64,000 bases of DNA from Methylobacterium sp. SyP6R (GTDB lineage Bacteria; Pseudomonadota; Alphaproteobacteria; Rhizobiales; Beijerinckiaceae). The translations under genes and the position numbers were made by a program. Numbering within the stretch: the stretch's first letter is position 1; every line of letters begins with the position of its first letter. The stretch lies in assembly GCF_019216885.1 (NCBI RefSeq), contig NZ_JAAQRC020000001.1:62001-126000 (forward strand). Reading direction: 5' to 3'. A model generated the notes under the pieces. It saw nothing but the letters and a program-made list of their open reading frames with translations, had not been told where the DNA came from and did no database searches. Shown here piece by piece: positions 17,312 to 24,879 of this stretch.

Positions 17312-17899
17312 TTAGTGCCTCGCAGTGCTGGAGGGCGGGGAGGTGTCTGCTGTCGGGATCGCCATCGGAGGGCGCGGCAGCCAGCGGCAGGAATGCCGCG
17401 TCATCGCCCAGACTGAGGCGTCTTCGCCGGGGCCGAAGTAATCGCGGCTCTGACCTTCATGGGTGAAGCCGGCGCGGCGGGCGTAATCGGCAAGCCACGC
17501 AGCTTCCTCGGGCACGCGCCCGACGATCCGGCGAGCGCCAACGACATTGAAGGCCCATTGGCAGGCCGCCCGCAGCACGGGCCGAGTGGTCACCCCGGGA
17601 TCGCCGACGCACACGAAGTCGACCTCCTCGCCGCCGGGCGTCGGCGCGCTCAAGGCCACAATCAGGCCGGCGCCCCGATCGGGCTGCACGAACCTGATCC
17701 ACGTCGGATTGTGGCCGAGCGCTCGGCCGGCGCCGTGCTGGATCCATTGCGAGACGACCGAGAGCGGGTCGCGGACTGTCTGTCCGACCCGGCCAGGACC
17801 CGAAACGAAGTCGTCGGCCGGGTTCAGCCGCTCGACAACGGCCTCGTGCGCGGTCGCGGCCTGATGCTCGATGATTTCGCGCAGCGTCGGATCAGACAT
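17312..17899 (-). CDS. GNAT-like acetyltransferase-type phage protein
   Basis: A 195-aa protein. The pattern in the second half (VGARRIVGRVPEEAAWLADY, ARRAGFTHEGQSRDYFG, then VWAMTRHSC) is that of a Gcn5-related fold, with the helix and last strands that bind acetyl-CoA. The N-terminus (TLREIIEHQAATAHEAVVER) is helical. Proteins of this type occur in virion operons of several phages, where their target is unknown. It sits 2 bases before the next structural gene. Confidence 0.6.
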   Translation of the reverse strand: MSDPTLREIIEHQAATAHEAVVERLNPADDFVSGPGRVGQTVRDPLSVVSQWIQHGAGRALGHNPTWIRFVQPDRGAGLIVALSAPTPGGEEVDFVCVGDPGVTTRPVLRAACQWAFNVVGARRIVGRVPEEAAWLADYARRAGFTHEGQSRDYFGPGEDASVWAMTRHSCRWLPRPPMAIPTADTSPPSSTARH

Positions 17900-18138
17900 C
17901 ACGCGGCGCTCCGCATCGCGGCAGCCGGGCCGGCGGGCGCGGGGCCGTCGGGCTGATCGTTCGAGGCGCGGGCGCGGATGACCTGCAAGCCAGCGGTCAA
18001 GGCGGCCCGGGTTGCGGCCGAGAGCTTCACGCCCCGCGCCTGCGCCTCGTCGTCAAGGGCCGAGCGCATCGATGCGGGCACCCGAAGAACCAAAACATCT
18101 GGATAGGAATCAGACACAGGCACCTCCCAATAAATCAT
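17899..18138 (-). CDS. Small ribbon-helix-helix-like protein
   Basis: A 79-aa protein. The core VLVLRVPASMRSALDDEAQA followed by RGVKLSAATRAALTAGL has the strand-helix-helix pattern of CopG/Arc-like proteins. The true start may be the GTG six codons in (VPVSDSYPD). The stop overlaps the start of the following gene. It may be a regulator or a small virion-associated protein. Confidence 0.5.
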   Translation of the reverse strand: MIYWEVPVSDSYPDVLVLRVPASMRSALDDEAQARGVKLSAATRAALTAGLQVIRARASNDQPDGPAPAGPAAAMRSAA

Positions 18139-18165
18139 TTCACATAAGCCAAAACGGCGTAGCGC

Positions 18166-18435
18166 TTACTGCGCAATGCAAGAGTTTGCAGCTAGCCTGT
18201 CCTTTGCTGACTGCAATTCATCTTTAAGGCCGACAATCTCTCGATCTGCTAGAAAGAGGCGCGCTGTCATTTCCAGCTTCTCGTTGAGAGCGTTGTTTCG
18301 CTGATCGTGAAGCCCTTGCATGTAGAGACGCATAAAATCGCCCTTAGTCGCGTCCGCTTGAGCCGTTACCGGCCCGGGAGAGACAAAGAGAGAAAGCAGC
18401 ACAACTGCGGGCAACCCAAAGATCCGCTTGCACAT
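18166..18435 (-). CDS. Small secreted coiled-coil protein, paralog of next gene
   Basis: An 89-aa protein with a signal peptide (AVVLLSLFVSPGPVTAQA) and a helical mature part (YMQGLHDQRNNALNEKLEMT) that aligns well with the protein encoded at 18445-18696 (LQALRDQRDQALNREVQVTA). Length, export signal, coiled coil and tandem position inside a virion module would fit a spanin-like lysis role. That is inference only. The gene is more AT-rich than its neighbours. Confidence 0.6.
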   Translation of the reverse strand: MCKRIFGLPAVVLLSLFVSPGPVTAQADATKGDFMRLYMQGLHDQRNNALNEKLEMTARLFLADREIVGLKDELQSAKDRLAANSCIAQ

Positions 18436-18444
18436 CGGCGGGCC

Positions 18445-18696
18445 TCACTTTCCTTCCGGGATAGGGTCGGCGGTTTTGGGCGTGGCGCGAGCCGCCTCTT
18501 GCAGGCGTGCCAGGTCGCGCCGAGCGACGAGCAGTTGCGCCGTCACTTGCACCTCGCGGTTTAGCGCTTGGTCCCGCTGGTCGCGCAAAGCCTGTAGAGC
18601 CGCTGTCATGAGTTCCGAAGATGGCTCCTCGGCTTGAACGGCCGAGGACGCTGCAACGAGGGCCGCGAGGAGGGCAAGGGCGGATCGCTTCATCAC
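18445..18696 (-). CDS. Small secreted coiled-coil protein
   Basis: An 83-aa protein: signal peptide (ALALLAALVAASSAVQA), then a helix (LQALRDQRDQALNREVQVTA, LLVARRDLARLQEAAR) and a short Pro-rich tail. Paralog of the neighbour at 18166-18435. The start overlaps the stop of the spike-like gene upstream, so they are translationally coupled. Confidence 0.6.
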   Translation of the reverse strand: MMKRSALALLAALVAASSAVQAEEPSSELMTAALQALRDQRDQALNREVQVTAQLLVARRDLARLQEAARATPKTADPIPEGK

Positions 18697-20192
18697 AGGC
18701 AGGCTCCTGCAGTGGCCTTGACGTAGACGTTGCCGCCGGTGTCGACGCAGAGCGTGCCCTTTGCCGTACCGGCAACAGCGGGCAGACTGGGCAGGCCGAG
18801 ACCGCCAGTGACCACCGCGCCGCCGTTGACTTGGACAGGGCCGGCCCCCTTGCCCTGAAGGATCAGCGGAATGTCTGCCGCCGGTCCATCCGGCGAGATG
18901 AAACCTGCACCGCCTGCCCCCGCCGATGTGATGGCGATACTGTTGATGCCTCCCGGTGTGCCGATCAGGTTCAATACCTTACCGCCGTTCTGCTCGTAAC
19001 GAAGCGTGCCGTTACCAGCGCAATACAAGCAGGCATCAAGACCATTCAGGCAAGTCTTCTGCCCTTGCCCGCTCGTCATGGCGTAGGGCATGGAGCCCTG
19101 GGTAGTGTTGAACCCCGTATAATGGGTGCCGGCGACGTTGATGCTCGTGATCGCCTGCGTGCCGTCGTAGAACGTATTATCACGGATCAGGTGGGCGCCC
19201 TGGTAGAGATGCCCGTTGACCATGTTATACGTCGTGCGGGTCAGCGTTACGCCGTTGGCCGTGCCATTGGCGGGATTGTTCAGTGTCGCCGTGCCGCTGG
19301 TCTTGTTGACCGCAGCGGTGTCGCCGTCGATTGCCGTCACGATTGTCAGGTCAGGAATACCCGGACCTGTGACCCGGTCGCCTACATGGAGCACCGTGGT
19401 TCCGCCGCCCGATATCGGAACGCCCGCGAACGTGATGCTGTTGCTTCCAGCCGCGACGGTCGCGGTGACCGTCGAGGGCGCGGGCGCCTCGCCCGACCAC
19501 AATTCGCCGGCGGTGATCGGAAATCCTAAGAAAGTGCGGAAGACCGAGGCCGCGTTGCCGAGCCTTCCGCCGGGCTGATACGGCCCGTTGAAGTTCGTCA
19601 TGTCGATTTCGGTATTGTAGTGCGACTGAGCCCCGGTATCCGCCAGGATGGTGAGCGCCGGATTGAACGCCCAGGTGTTGCCGCCGCCCGGCCGCACGAT
19701 GGTGGGAACGTAGAGCGCAACCTTCTGGCCATGATTGGTCTGCGGCCCGGCGCCGGTCATGCTCTCGAAATTGATGACCATCGCTGACTCTTGCCGCATG
19801 TTGCCCTGCGTCGTCTTCGACTGGACAAGCTGCTGAGCAAGCTGGATATACTGCTGGTCGCCCGGGGGCGGGAGTGGATCGGTAAAAACTTCCGGCCCGA
19901 TACCGACACTGGCCGCAAACGGGATGTTGATCTTCGTAGAGGATTTCGTCGCATAGCAGCTCTGCACGGGCGACGATGTGCCCGGCACATAGCCGGTCCA
20001 CTTCGACGTGTCGCACGCACCGGCAGCAAGGATGCCGGTAAGGGAAGAGCCCCCAGCGTCATTCGCCACCACCGTGCCCGCATCGAGGCGGTTCAGGTCC
20101 AGACCGCCGTAGAGCTTGAACTTGGATGCATCCCAAGCGAGCGCAGGAGACACAAGACCGGCGGATACGGCAAAAGCCAGGAAAGCGCGCAC
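18693..20192 (-). CDS. Spike/fibre-like phage protein with export signal
   Basis: A 499-aa protein beginning with a clear signal peptide (MRAFLAFAVSAGLVSPALAW). The body is Gly/Thr/Asn-rich and beta-type, for example TVTATVAAGSNSITFAGVPI, and ends with a Gly-rich segment and KATAGACL, as in tail fibre or spike proteins. A signal peptide is unusual for a tail protein, so it could instead be a secreted surface protein encoded by the element. It is the first gene of the minus-strand virion module; its promoter should be in 20193-20370. Confidence 0.55.
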   Translation of the reverse strand: MRAFLAFAVSAGLVSPALAWDASKFKLYGGLDLNRLDAGTVVANDAGGSSLTGILAAGACDTSKWTGYVPGTSSPVQSCYATKSSTKINIPFAASVGIGPEVFTDPLPPPGDQQYIQLAQQLVQSKTTQGNMRQESAMVINFESMTGAGPQTNHGQKVALYVPTIVRPGGGNTWAFNPALTILADTGAQSHYNTEIDMTNFNGPYQPGGRLGNAASVFRTFLGFPITAGELWSGEAPAPSTVTATVAAGSNSITFAGVPISGGGTTVLHVGDRVTGPGIPDLTIVTAIDGDTAAVNKTSGTATLNNPANGTANGVTLTRTTYNMVNGHLYQGAHLIRDNTFYDGTQAITSINVAGTHYTGFNTTQGSMPYAMTSGQGQKTCLNGLDACLYCAGNGTLRYEQNGGKVLNLIGTPGGINSIAITSAGAGGAGFISPDGPAADIPLILQGKGAGPVQVNGGAVVTGGLGLPSLPAVAGTAKGTLCVDTGGNVYVKATAGACL

Positions 20193-20274
20193 ACCAACAC
20201 TCCCAGAGTGAAATCACCTGGGATTAAATCACAATCTGCGTATTTGTAATACAACTAGGTTCGTCGCTGTCGTT

Positions 20275-20291
20275 TCACCCGTTGCGCCTGT
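20275..20291 (+). repeat. 17-bp direct repeat, left copy
   Basis: TCACCCGTTGCGCCTGT. It recurs with one change at 20933-20949, on the other side of the ribbon-helix-helix gene. It may be an operator for that repressor or a trace of how the gene was acquired. Confidence 0.5.
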
Positions 20292-20370
20292 CTCATTCTA
20301 TTTCAAAAAAACCGCACTTATGCACAATATGCCGCACCTCTGGCCGGGTCTGGGCGACGCGAGGTGCCGG

Positions 20371-20919
20371 CTATGCGTTGTCCTCATTCCGATAAAACAT
20401 CCGCTTTAGCTCCTCGTCGGTCATGAACCGAGCGCCCTTGGGCATCTCCGGCTTGGGCTTCTTCGGCTGTTCAGGCAGGTACTTTGCATACTCAACCATC
20501 CTCAGGAATGCGGATGGTTGCTTATCTGATCTTTCAGCCCGCAACAGCTCAGGCAGAGCCGCTTCGAGCACTTTAAATAGCTGAGCCTTAAGCTCTGGCT
20601 CATTAAACCAACGCTTATTGCGTCCGTTCGATGCCTCTATACCATCAACTAAGAAGGCAATATCTTGCAAGAAGCTATAAGTTTCTGGCCCACCTAGACT
20701 ATCAACGAATGGCAGTTCGCGTTCGCGCACAAGCGCCGTTGCGTGCTCAACAATATCATCTGCCACGAAACTTTCGGCCAGCCGGAATTCCATTTCTTGA
20801 GAGAGCGAGCGACCAGACTGCTTCGCGGCCTCCTCAAGCCGGTCACGAATGCCGGCAGTGGTCCGGGTCGATAGAGAGATCCGTTCGCCGGTCCCCTTTG
20901 GCAGCGTCCTCCGCTTCAT
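20371..20919 (-). CDS. Arc-like ribbon-helix-helix regulator with C-terminal domain
   Basis: A 182-aa protein. Residues 10-50 are an Arc-type DNA-binding unit (ERISLSTRTTAGIRDRLEEA, AKQSGRSLSQEMEFRLAES). The rest is a helical domain ending with a Lys/Pro-rich tail and ELKRMFYRNEDNA. It is divergent from the 21090 gene; a perfect 14-bp palindrome lies in the gap. It probably represses one or both directions in the element. More AT-rich than its surroundings. Confidence 0.7.
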   Translation of the reverse strand: MKRRTLPKGTGERISLSTRTTAGIRDRLEEAAKQSGRSLSQEMEFRLAESFVADDIVEHATALVRERELPFVDSLGGPETYSFLQDIAFLVDGIEASNGRNKRWFNEPELKAQLFKVLEAALPELLRAERSDKQPSAFLRMVEYAKYLPEQPKKPKPEMPKGARFMTDEELKRMFYRNEDNA

Positions 20920-20932
20920 CGGTTCACCTGTC

Positions 20933-20949
20933 TCACCCGTTGCGTCTGT
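20933..20949 (+). repeat. 17-bp direct repeat, right copy
   Basis: TCACCCGTTGCGTCTGT, 16 of 17 bases identical to 20275-20291. It lies just upstream of the repressor start. Confidence 0.5.
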
Positions 20950-21002
20950 TCCGCAGATAGCAACGCCGGCTCACCGCGACAAGGGCGTCGCCCTCCATTC
21001 GA

Positions 21003-21016
21003 CATCATATATGATG
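21003..21016. promoter_or_regulatory. Perfect 14-bp palindrome, likely operator
   Basis: CATCATATATGATG is its own reverse complement. It stands in the 170-bp gap between the divergent repressor gene and the helix-turn-helix gene at 21090, where an operator is expected. Confidence 0.6.
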
Positions 21017-21089
21017 ACGTAGGTTGCCACGACAGCACGTGTGATATAGGTTGTATGGCATCGACCCCGCCAGACTCAGGAGTACGGAC

Positions 21090-21311
21090 GTGCTGGCAAA
21101 GGACGTAGAACGCGAAGCCAAGCTGGGCCGCCAAATCAGCGTGTCGGATCTGGCAACAGCGACCGGCCGCTCCCGTGCGGCGATCTATCGAGCCGTTCGG
21201 ACCGGTGAGTTGGGGTCAACCAAACTCGGCAGAACGCCGATGATCTTGCCCCACGAAGCCCTGCGGATGCTCGGCATCGAGCCTGAGCCCGAAATGGCTG
21301 CCGCCGCCTGA
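21090..21311 (+). CDS. Small helix-turn-helix DNA-binding protein
   Basis: The start is taken as GTG 21090 because a CAGGAG site lies seven bases upstream; an earlier ATG at 21051 has none. The 73-aa product carries an excisionase-like motif: ISVSDLATATGRSRAAIYRA, VRTGELGSTKLGRTPMIL. It is the first gene of the plus-strand early module and is followed by a hairpin. It may be a regulator or a recombination directionality factor. Confidence 0.65.
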   Translation: MLAKDVEREAKLGRQISVSDLATATGRSRAAIYRAVRTGELGSTKLGRTPMILPHEALRMLGIEPEPEMAAAA

Positions 21312-21367
21312 ACTTCCGCCTGTTGGCGGGATGACCTGCCGGCTTCTGTAACCGCTCTGACGCGCAG

Positions 21368-21390
21368 AAAAAAAACCCCCGCAACGGGGG
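21368..21390 (-). terminator. Rho-independent terminator, minus orientation
   Basis: On the minus strand: stem CCCCCG / CGGGGG with a three-base loop, followed by eight T. On the plus strand the hairpin has no following T run. It protects the region to its left (the repressor and virion module) from minus-strand transcription that enters from the right. Confidence 0.65.
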
Positions 21391-21423
21391 CTCCGCGGCA
21401 GGGGCTTTAAGGTGATAAATCCA

Positions 21424-21588
21424 GTGTCGGTATCTAATACACCAGCCCTCGAAGGGCAATCACATTCGCTCCGCGTGTACGATCAGGATCTCGCTGTCCG
21501 CAGGATCCGGGCTCGTGTCGCTGTGAGCGAGAGCGTTGCTCGTGCCATGGCCGCCGCTGCCTTCGCCGTGACGGAGGCGCGGGCATGA
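21424..21588 (+). CDS. Small hypothetical protein (54 aa)
   Basis: GTG 21424 has an AAGGTG site at a proper distance. The frame reads VSVSNTPALEGQSHSLRVYD and continues through a helical, Arg/Ala-rich part (RIRARVAVSESVARAMAAAA) to a TGA that overlaps the next ATG (ATGA at 21585-21588). The overlap and ribosome site support a real, coupled small gene. No family recognised. Confidence 0.5.
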   Translation: MSVSNTPALEGQSHSLRVYDQDLAVRRIRARVAVSESVARAMAAAAFAVTEARA

Positions 21589-21794
21589 GCGCGCACGATT
21601 CCCTGTACGAGTACGTCGTCACCCGTGACGCCAAGCTCAATCACAGCGACGGCTCATGGTCGAGCATCATCCGGCCGCCTTATGGCTTCGGCTGGGAGAT
21701 AGCCGATAGCTCTCGCGACCGGCACACAGTCTGGCGCCGCGTCCGTCGGGCCGGCCGCCTCTCTGTGCAGGAGGTGGCTAGTGCTCGGGGCTGA
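21585..21794 (+). CDS. Small hypothetical protein (69 aa)
   Basis: Begins at ATG 21585 within the upstream stop. Aromatic-rich N-terminal half (HDSLYEYVVTRDAKLNHSDG, then PPYGFGWEIAD) and RHTVWRRVRRAGRL near the end. It overlaps the primase-like gene start by 14 bases. It may be an accessory of the replication module. Confidence 0.55.
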   Translation: MSAHDSLYEYVVTRDAKLNHSDGSWSSIIRPPYGFGWEIADSSRDRHTVWRRVRRAGRLSVQEVASARG

Positions 21795-22731
21795 CCTCCT
21801 CGATGTCGGCGTCATCGCTCAGGCGATGCGCGGTACCATCCTGAGCCGGGAGCGCGTCGTCGTTCCTGGCCCAGGCCACAGCCATCATGATCGCAGCCTC
21901 AGCATCTGGATAGACGCTCAAGACCCGGAGGGTTTCCGGGTTCACTCCTTCGCAGGTGATCCCTTCGAGGCGTGCCGCGATCACGTGCGGGACGCGGTGG
22001 GCTTGCCAGCGTGGCAAGGTCATGAGCGCGGGAATGTTGACCCGGCCGAGATCGCGCGCCGCCGCACTGCTCGCGAGGCAGCCAGGGCCGCAGCGGAAGC
22101 GGAAGCTCTTACAAAGCGCCAGCGCGCCTTGCGGATCTGGAATGCCGCCCACGACCCGCGCGGCACGGTTGTCCAGGTCTACTTGCACAATCGCGGCCTC
22201 GCGCTGACCGACGATCTGGCCGGCGAGGTGCTGCGCTTCCATCCGATCTGCCCCTGGGGTGATCGGACCGTGCCGGCCATGGTTGCGCTGTTCCGCGACG
22301 CGCACACCGACGAGCCGACTGGCATCCATAGGACAGCTTTAGCGCATGACGGTCGCAAGCGGTTCGAGGGCGCCGAGGCTCGGAAGATGTATGGCGGCGC
22401 GATCGGTGCCGCCATCAAGCTCGACGCCGATGCGGAGGTCACGCACGGCCTCGTCATCGGTGAAGGTATCGAGACCAGTATTGCCGCCAGGCAACTCGGG
22501 ATCGGGCCTGTTTGGGCGCTCGGCAGTGTCGGCGCCATCAGCACCTTCCCGGTTCTGCCCGGCATCGAGTGTCTGACCATCCTCGGAGAGACCGACGCCA
22601 AGGGCGCCAACGCCGCCGCGATCCAGTCCTGCGGGCTGCGCTGGGTGGAAGCCGGGCGTGCGGTCGAAATCGTCCGTCCCCGCACCGGCGGCGACATGAA
22701 CGACATCATCATGGGAGGCTCGCCGGCATGA
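21781..22731 (+). CDS. Toprim-domain primase-like phage protein
   Basis: A 316-aa protein of the phage/plasmid primase type. The N-terminal half (GPGHSHHDRSLSIWID, VHSFAGDPFEACRDHVRDAV) resembles the DUF7146-type region that precedes a Toprim_3 domain. The Toprim core is THGLVIGEGIETSIAARQLG (motif Glu), followed by ECLTILGETDAKGANAA (the acidic pair region, D-x-D here replaced by E-x-D). The end GGDMNDIIMGGSPA is typical. Such proteins prime DNA replication of mobile elements. It starts at GTG 21781; the stop overlaps the DUF3987 start. Confidence 0.8.
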   Translation: MLGADLLDVGVIAQAMRGTILSRERVVVPGPGHSHHDRSLSIWIDAQDPEGFRVHSFAGDPFEACRDHVRDAVGLPAWQGHERGNVDPAEIARRRTAREAARAAAEAEALTKRQRALRIWNAAHDPRGTVVQVYLHNRGLALTDDLAGEVLRFHPICPWGDRTVPAMVALFRDAHTDEPTGIHRTALAHDGRKRFEGAEARKMYGGAIGAAIKLDADAEVTHGLVIGEGIETSIAARQLGIGPVWALGSVGAISTFPVLPGIECLTILGETDAKGANAAAIQSCGLRWVEAGRAVEIVRPRTGGDMNDIIMGGSPA

Positions 22732-24287
22732 CGTTCAACGGAAAGCATCCGATCGAGGCTGACCCGGAGACCTACGAGCGCTCGGCGTTCGTGCCGGCAT
22801 CCTACCGCGATCAAGAAGACCCCGACGCCTGGGGCGAAGCCGACATCTCTTACCTGGGCATGGGCCGCCGGCCTGCTCCAGCGTTTCCGCTGACCGTTCT
22901 CGGTCCGTGGGCCGACTGGGTGGAGATGAAGGCCCGCGGCGCCTGCGCTCCGCCCGACTATGTTGCGGTCGCATTGATGGCGTGTGCCGGTGCCGCCATC
23001 GCGAATGTGCGCTGGCCGCTGGCCGGCGCAACTTGGTCGGAACCACCCATCCTGTGGTGCGCCGAGGTCGGGGCGCCCTCGTCCAGCAAATCACCGTCCA
23101 TGGATGCGGCCTTCGGCTTGGTGCGCCACGCCGAGGATCTGATGGCCGCCGACTTCGACGAGGTTCAGACCGACTTCGCTACGCGCAAGCAAGCGGCCGA
23201 GGCACGGAACGAAGCTTGGAAGGCCGATGTGAAGGCCGCGATCAAAGCTGGTGAGAACCCGCCGCCGCAGCCGAGGGATGCGGCCGAGCCTGCCGCACCA
23301 ATCCGGCCGCGCATCCGGGTTGCCGACGTGACGGCCGAGAAGCTGGGCATGCTGGCGGCCGGCCTCCCCCGCGGCCTTCTCTTGGTCCGCGACGAACTCT
23401 CCGGCTTCATCGGCGGCCTCGACCGATACAGCACCGGCGGGTCGGATCGGGCCTTCGCCATCGAAATGTATGGCGGCCGCTCCTACGTGGTGGACCGGGT
23501 CAAGAACCCTGAGCCGGTCGTCATACGCCACCTCTCGGTCGGGGTGCTCGGCGGCATCCAGCCTGAACGGCTCTCTGCCATCATTGAGGGGCCGGACGAT
23601 GGTCTGGCGGCCCGGCTGCTGTGGTGCTGGCCCGATGCGTCGCCGGATTTCCGGCTCGCGCGCGAACTGCACGATGATAGCCCGATGCAGGCGGCCTTCG
23701 CGCGGCTCACCGCTCTGGCGATGGATGCCGATCGGTTCGGTCACCCAGAGCCGAAGCTGCTGCGCCTGACGCGTGAGGCGGAGGACATCCTGGAGGCGTT
23801 CGCGCGGGAGATGGCGCGCCGGGCTCACGAGGCGACCGGGCTCTTTGCTGGAACACTCGGCAAGGCTCGCGGACACGCTCTCCGTATTGCGACCGTCATC
23901 GATCACCTCTGGTGGTGCGCCCGCCAGGAGGCCGAGCCGGAGGAGGTCGGCGCATCAGCGATGCGGTGTGCTGTGGAGCTGCTGCAGGGCTACTTCATCC
24001 CCATGAGCGAGCGCGTCTACGGCGATGCCTCTATTCCGACGGCGGAGCGCCAGGCGATCTATCTCGCGCGCCACCTGCGCAGGACAAACCGAGCGGAGTT
24101 CGTCGCCCGGGACCTGAGGCGGGAGATCGGCGGCCCGCTGCGCGAAGCCGACCAGATGAACAGCGCCTGCGAAGGCCTGGTGGAAGCCAACCTGATCCGC
24201 CCTCGGTTCACGAGAGCCGGCCCTACCAAGGGCAAGGCGGCGAAGCGCTATGAGGTCAACCCGGTCGTGTTCGCGAGGCTGTCATGA
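22728..24287 (+). CDS. DUF3987-family helicase-like protein
   Basis: A 519-aa protein from ATG 22728 (overlap of four bases with the primase gene). It shows the P-loop position of the family as GAPSSSKSPSMDAAFG, where the second Gly of GxxxxGK is Ser, and a Walker-B-like LLLVRDELSGFIGGLD. HLSVGVLGGIQPERLSAIIE is also typical. The C-terminus looks like a winged helix (EFVARDLRREIGGPL). Proteins of this family accompany primases in phages and integrative elements and are thought to act as replicative helicases. The altered P-loop may reduce ATP use. Confidence 0.75.
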   Translation: MTFNGKHPIEADPETYERSAFVPASYRDQEDPDAWGEADISYLGMGRRPAPAFPLTVLGPWADWVEMKARGACAPPDYVAVALMACAGAAIANVRWPLAGATWSEPPILWCAEVGAPSSSKSPSMDAAFGLVRHAEDLMAADFDEVQTDFATRKQAAEARNEAWKADVKAAIKAGENPPPQPRDAAEPAAPIRPRIRVADVTAEKLGMLAAGLPRGLLLVRDELSGFIGGLDRYSTGGSDRAFAIEMYGGRSYVVDRVKNPEPVVIRHLSVGVLGGIQPERLSAIIEGPDDGLAARLLWCWPDASPDFRLARELHDDSPMQAAFARLTALAMDADRFGHPEPKLLRLTREAEDILEAFAREMARRAHEATGLFAGTLGKARGHALRIATVIDHLWWCARQEAEPEEVGASAMRCAVELLQGYFIPMSERVYGDASIPTAERQAIYLARHLRRTNRAEFVARDLRREIGGPLREADQMNSACEGLVEANLIRPRFTRAGPTKGKAAKRYEVNPVVFARLS

Positions 24288-24730
24288 CAGACGCGGAGGC
24301 GACTTGGTTCGGAAGGCGCGCTGTGCCGGTAGTGCCATTAGTGCCGGTAGCACTCTTTGCGACCGCTCTGACCGGACCTATTGGCGCCAATGGCACTAAT
24401 GGCACGCGCTTCCGGTATAGCGAGCGCCGTAAACGGACGCTGGCCGCCGTGCATGATCACCGGCTGTGTCGCCCGGACAAGCCGGCTACCGGCACTAATG
24501 ACGCTATCGGCACGGGTTTTGGATATAGAGTGGGCCGCATGTCGATCGCTGCCACCGTCCGAGATCGCAGCCTGCACCGATCCGGTGAAGCCCCTACCGG
24601 CACAAATGACACTATCGGCACGGGGAAGCAGGATAGAACCTCCTGCACGATGCCCCTCCTTCAGCCCTTGGCTTTCCCGGACGACAAGGCGGACGACGCT
24701 GCAAGGAGCGGGGAGCAGCGCACATGGTGA
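24284..24730 (+). CDS. Repeat-containing frame of doubtful coding status
   Basis: A 148-aa frame overlapping the DUF3987 stop by four bases. Its sequence is shaped by DNA repeats: VPVVPLVPV comes from three 9-bp units, and GANGTNGT, TGTNDAIGTG and TGTNDTIGTG from three clusters spaced by exactly 108 bp (36 codons). The intervening residues (RKRTLAAVHDHRL versus MSIAATVRDRSL) also correspond, so the unit is a diverged 108-bp tandem repeat. The position is right for a coupled gene, but the segment may equally be a non-coding site such as an origin. Confidence 0.35.
   Translation: MTDAEATWFGRRAVPVVPLVPVALFATALTGPIGANGTNGTRFRYSERRKRTLAAVHDHRLCRPDKPATGTNDAIGTGFGYRVGRMSIAATVRDRSLHRSGEAPTGTNDTIGTGKQDRTSCTMPLLQPLAFPDDKADDAARSGEQRTW
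24323..24349 (+). repeat. Triple 9-bp repeat cluster 3 (GTGCCNNTA)
   Basis: GTGCCGGTA, GTGCCATTA, GTGCCGGTA in direct succession. Forward orientation, facing the three inverted clusters that follow. Confidence 0.75.
24379..24405 (-). repeat. Triple 9-bp repeat cluster 4 (inverted)
   Basis: TATTGGCGC, CAATGGCAC, TAATGGCAC: the reverse complement of the GTGCCNNTA unit, three in a row. First of three clusters at a 108-bp period. Confidence 0.75.
24487..24513 (-). repeat. Triple 9-bp repeat cluster 5 (inverted)
   Basis: TACCGGCAC, TAATGACGC, TATCGGCAC, starting exactly 108 bases after cluster 4. Confidence 0.75.
24595..24621 (-). repeat. Triple 9-bp repeat cluster 6 (inverted)
   Basis: TACCGGCAC, AAATGACAC, TATCGGCAC, starting exactly 108 bases after cluster 5. 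Confidence 0.75.
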
Positions 24731-24879
24731 TCCAGCTCGACACGCGTCGGGCTCGGAGCCTGGCCCCTCTTGATCCTGACCTCGTCCGGTTCGTCGAAGC
24801 CCTTGCGGACGCCGCAGCCCAGCGTGACCATCACGCAGCTCTGGCCGGCCGAAACCCAGCGATGAAGGCGAAGCGGTAA
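24724..24879 (+). CDS. Small protein coupled to the serine recombinase (51 aa)
   Basis: ATG 24724 to TAA 24879; the stop shares a base with the recombinase start (TAATG). The product reads MVIQLDTRRARSLAPLDPDL, then VRFVEALADAAAQRDHHAAL, a compact helical protein with a basic tail. Similar short proteins precede resolvases in related genomes (recollection). It may assist or direct recombination, or only couple translation. Confidence 0.65.
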   Translation: MVIQLDTRRARSLAPLDPDLVRFVEALADAAAQRDHHAALAGRNPAMKAKR

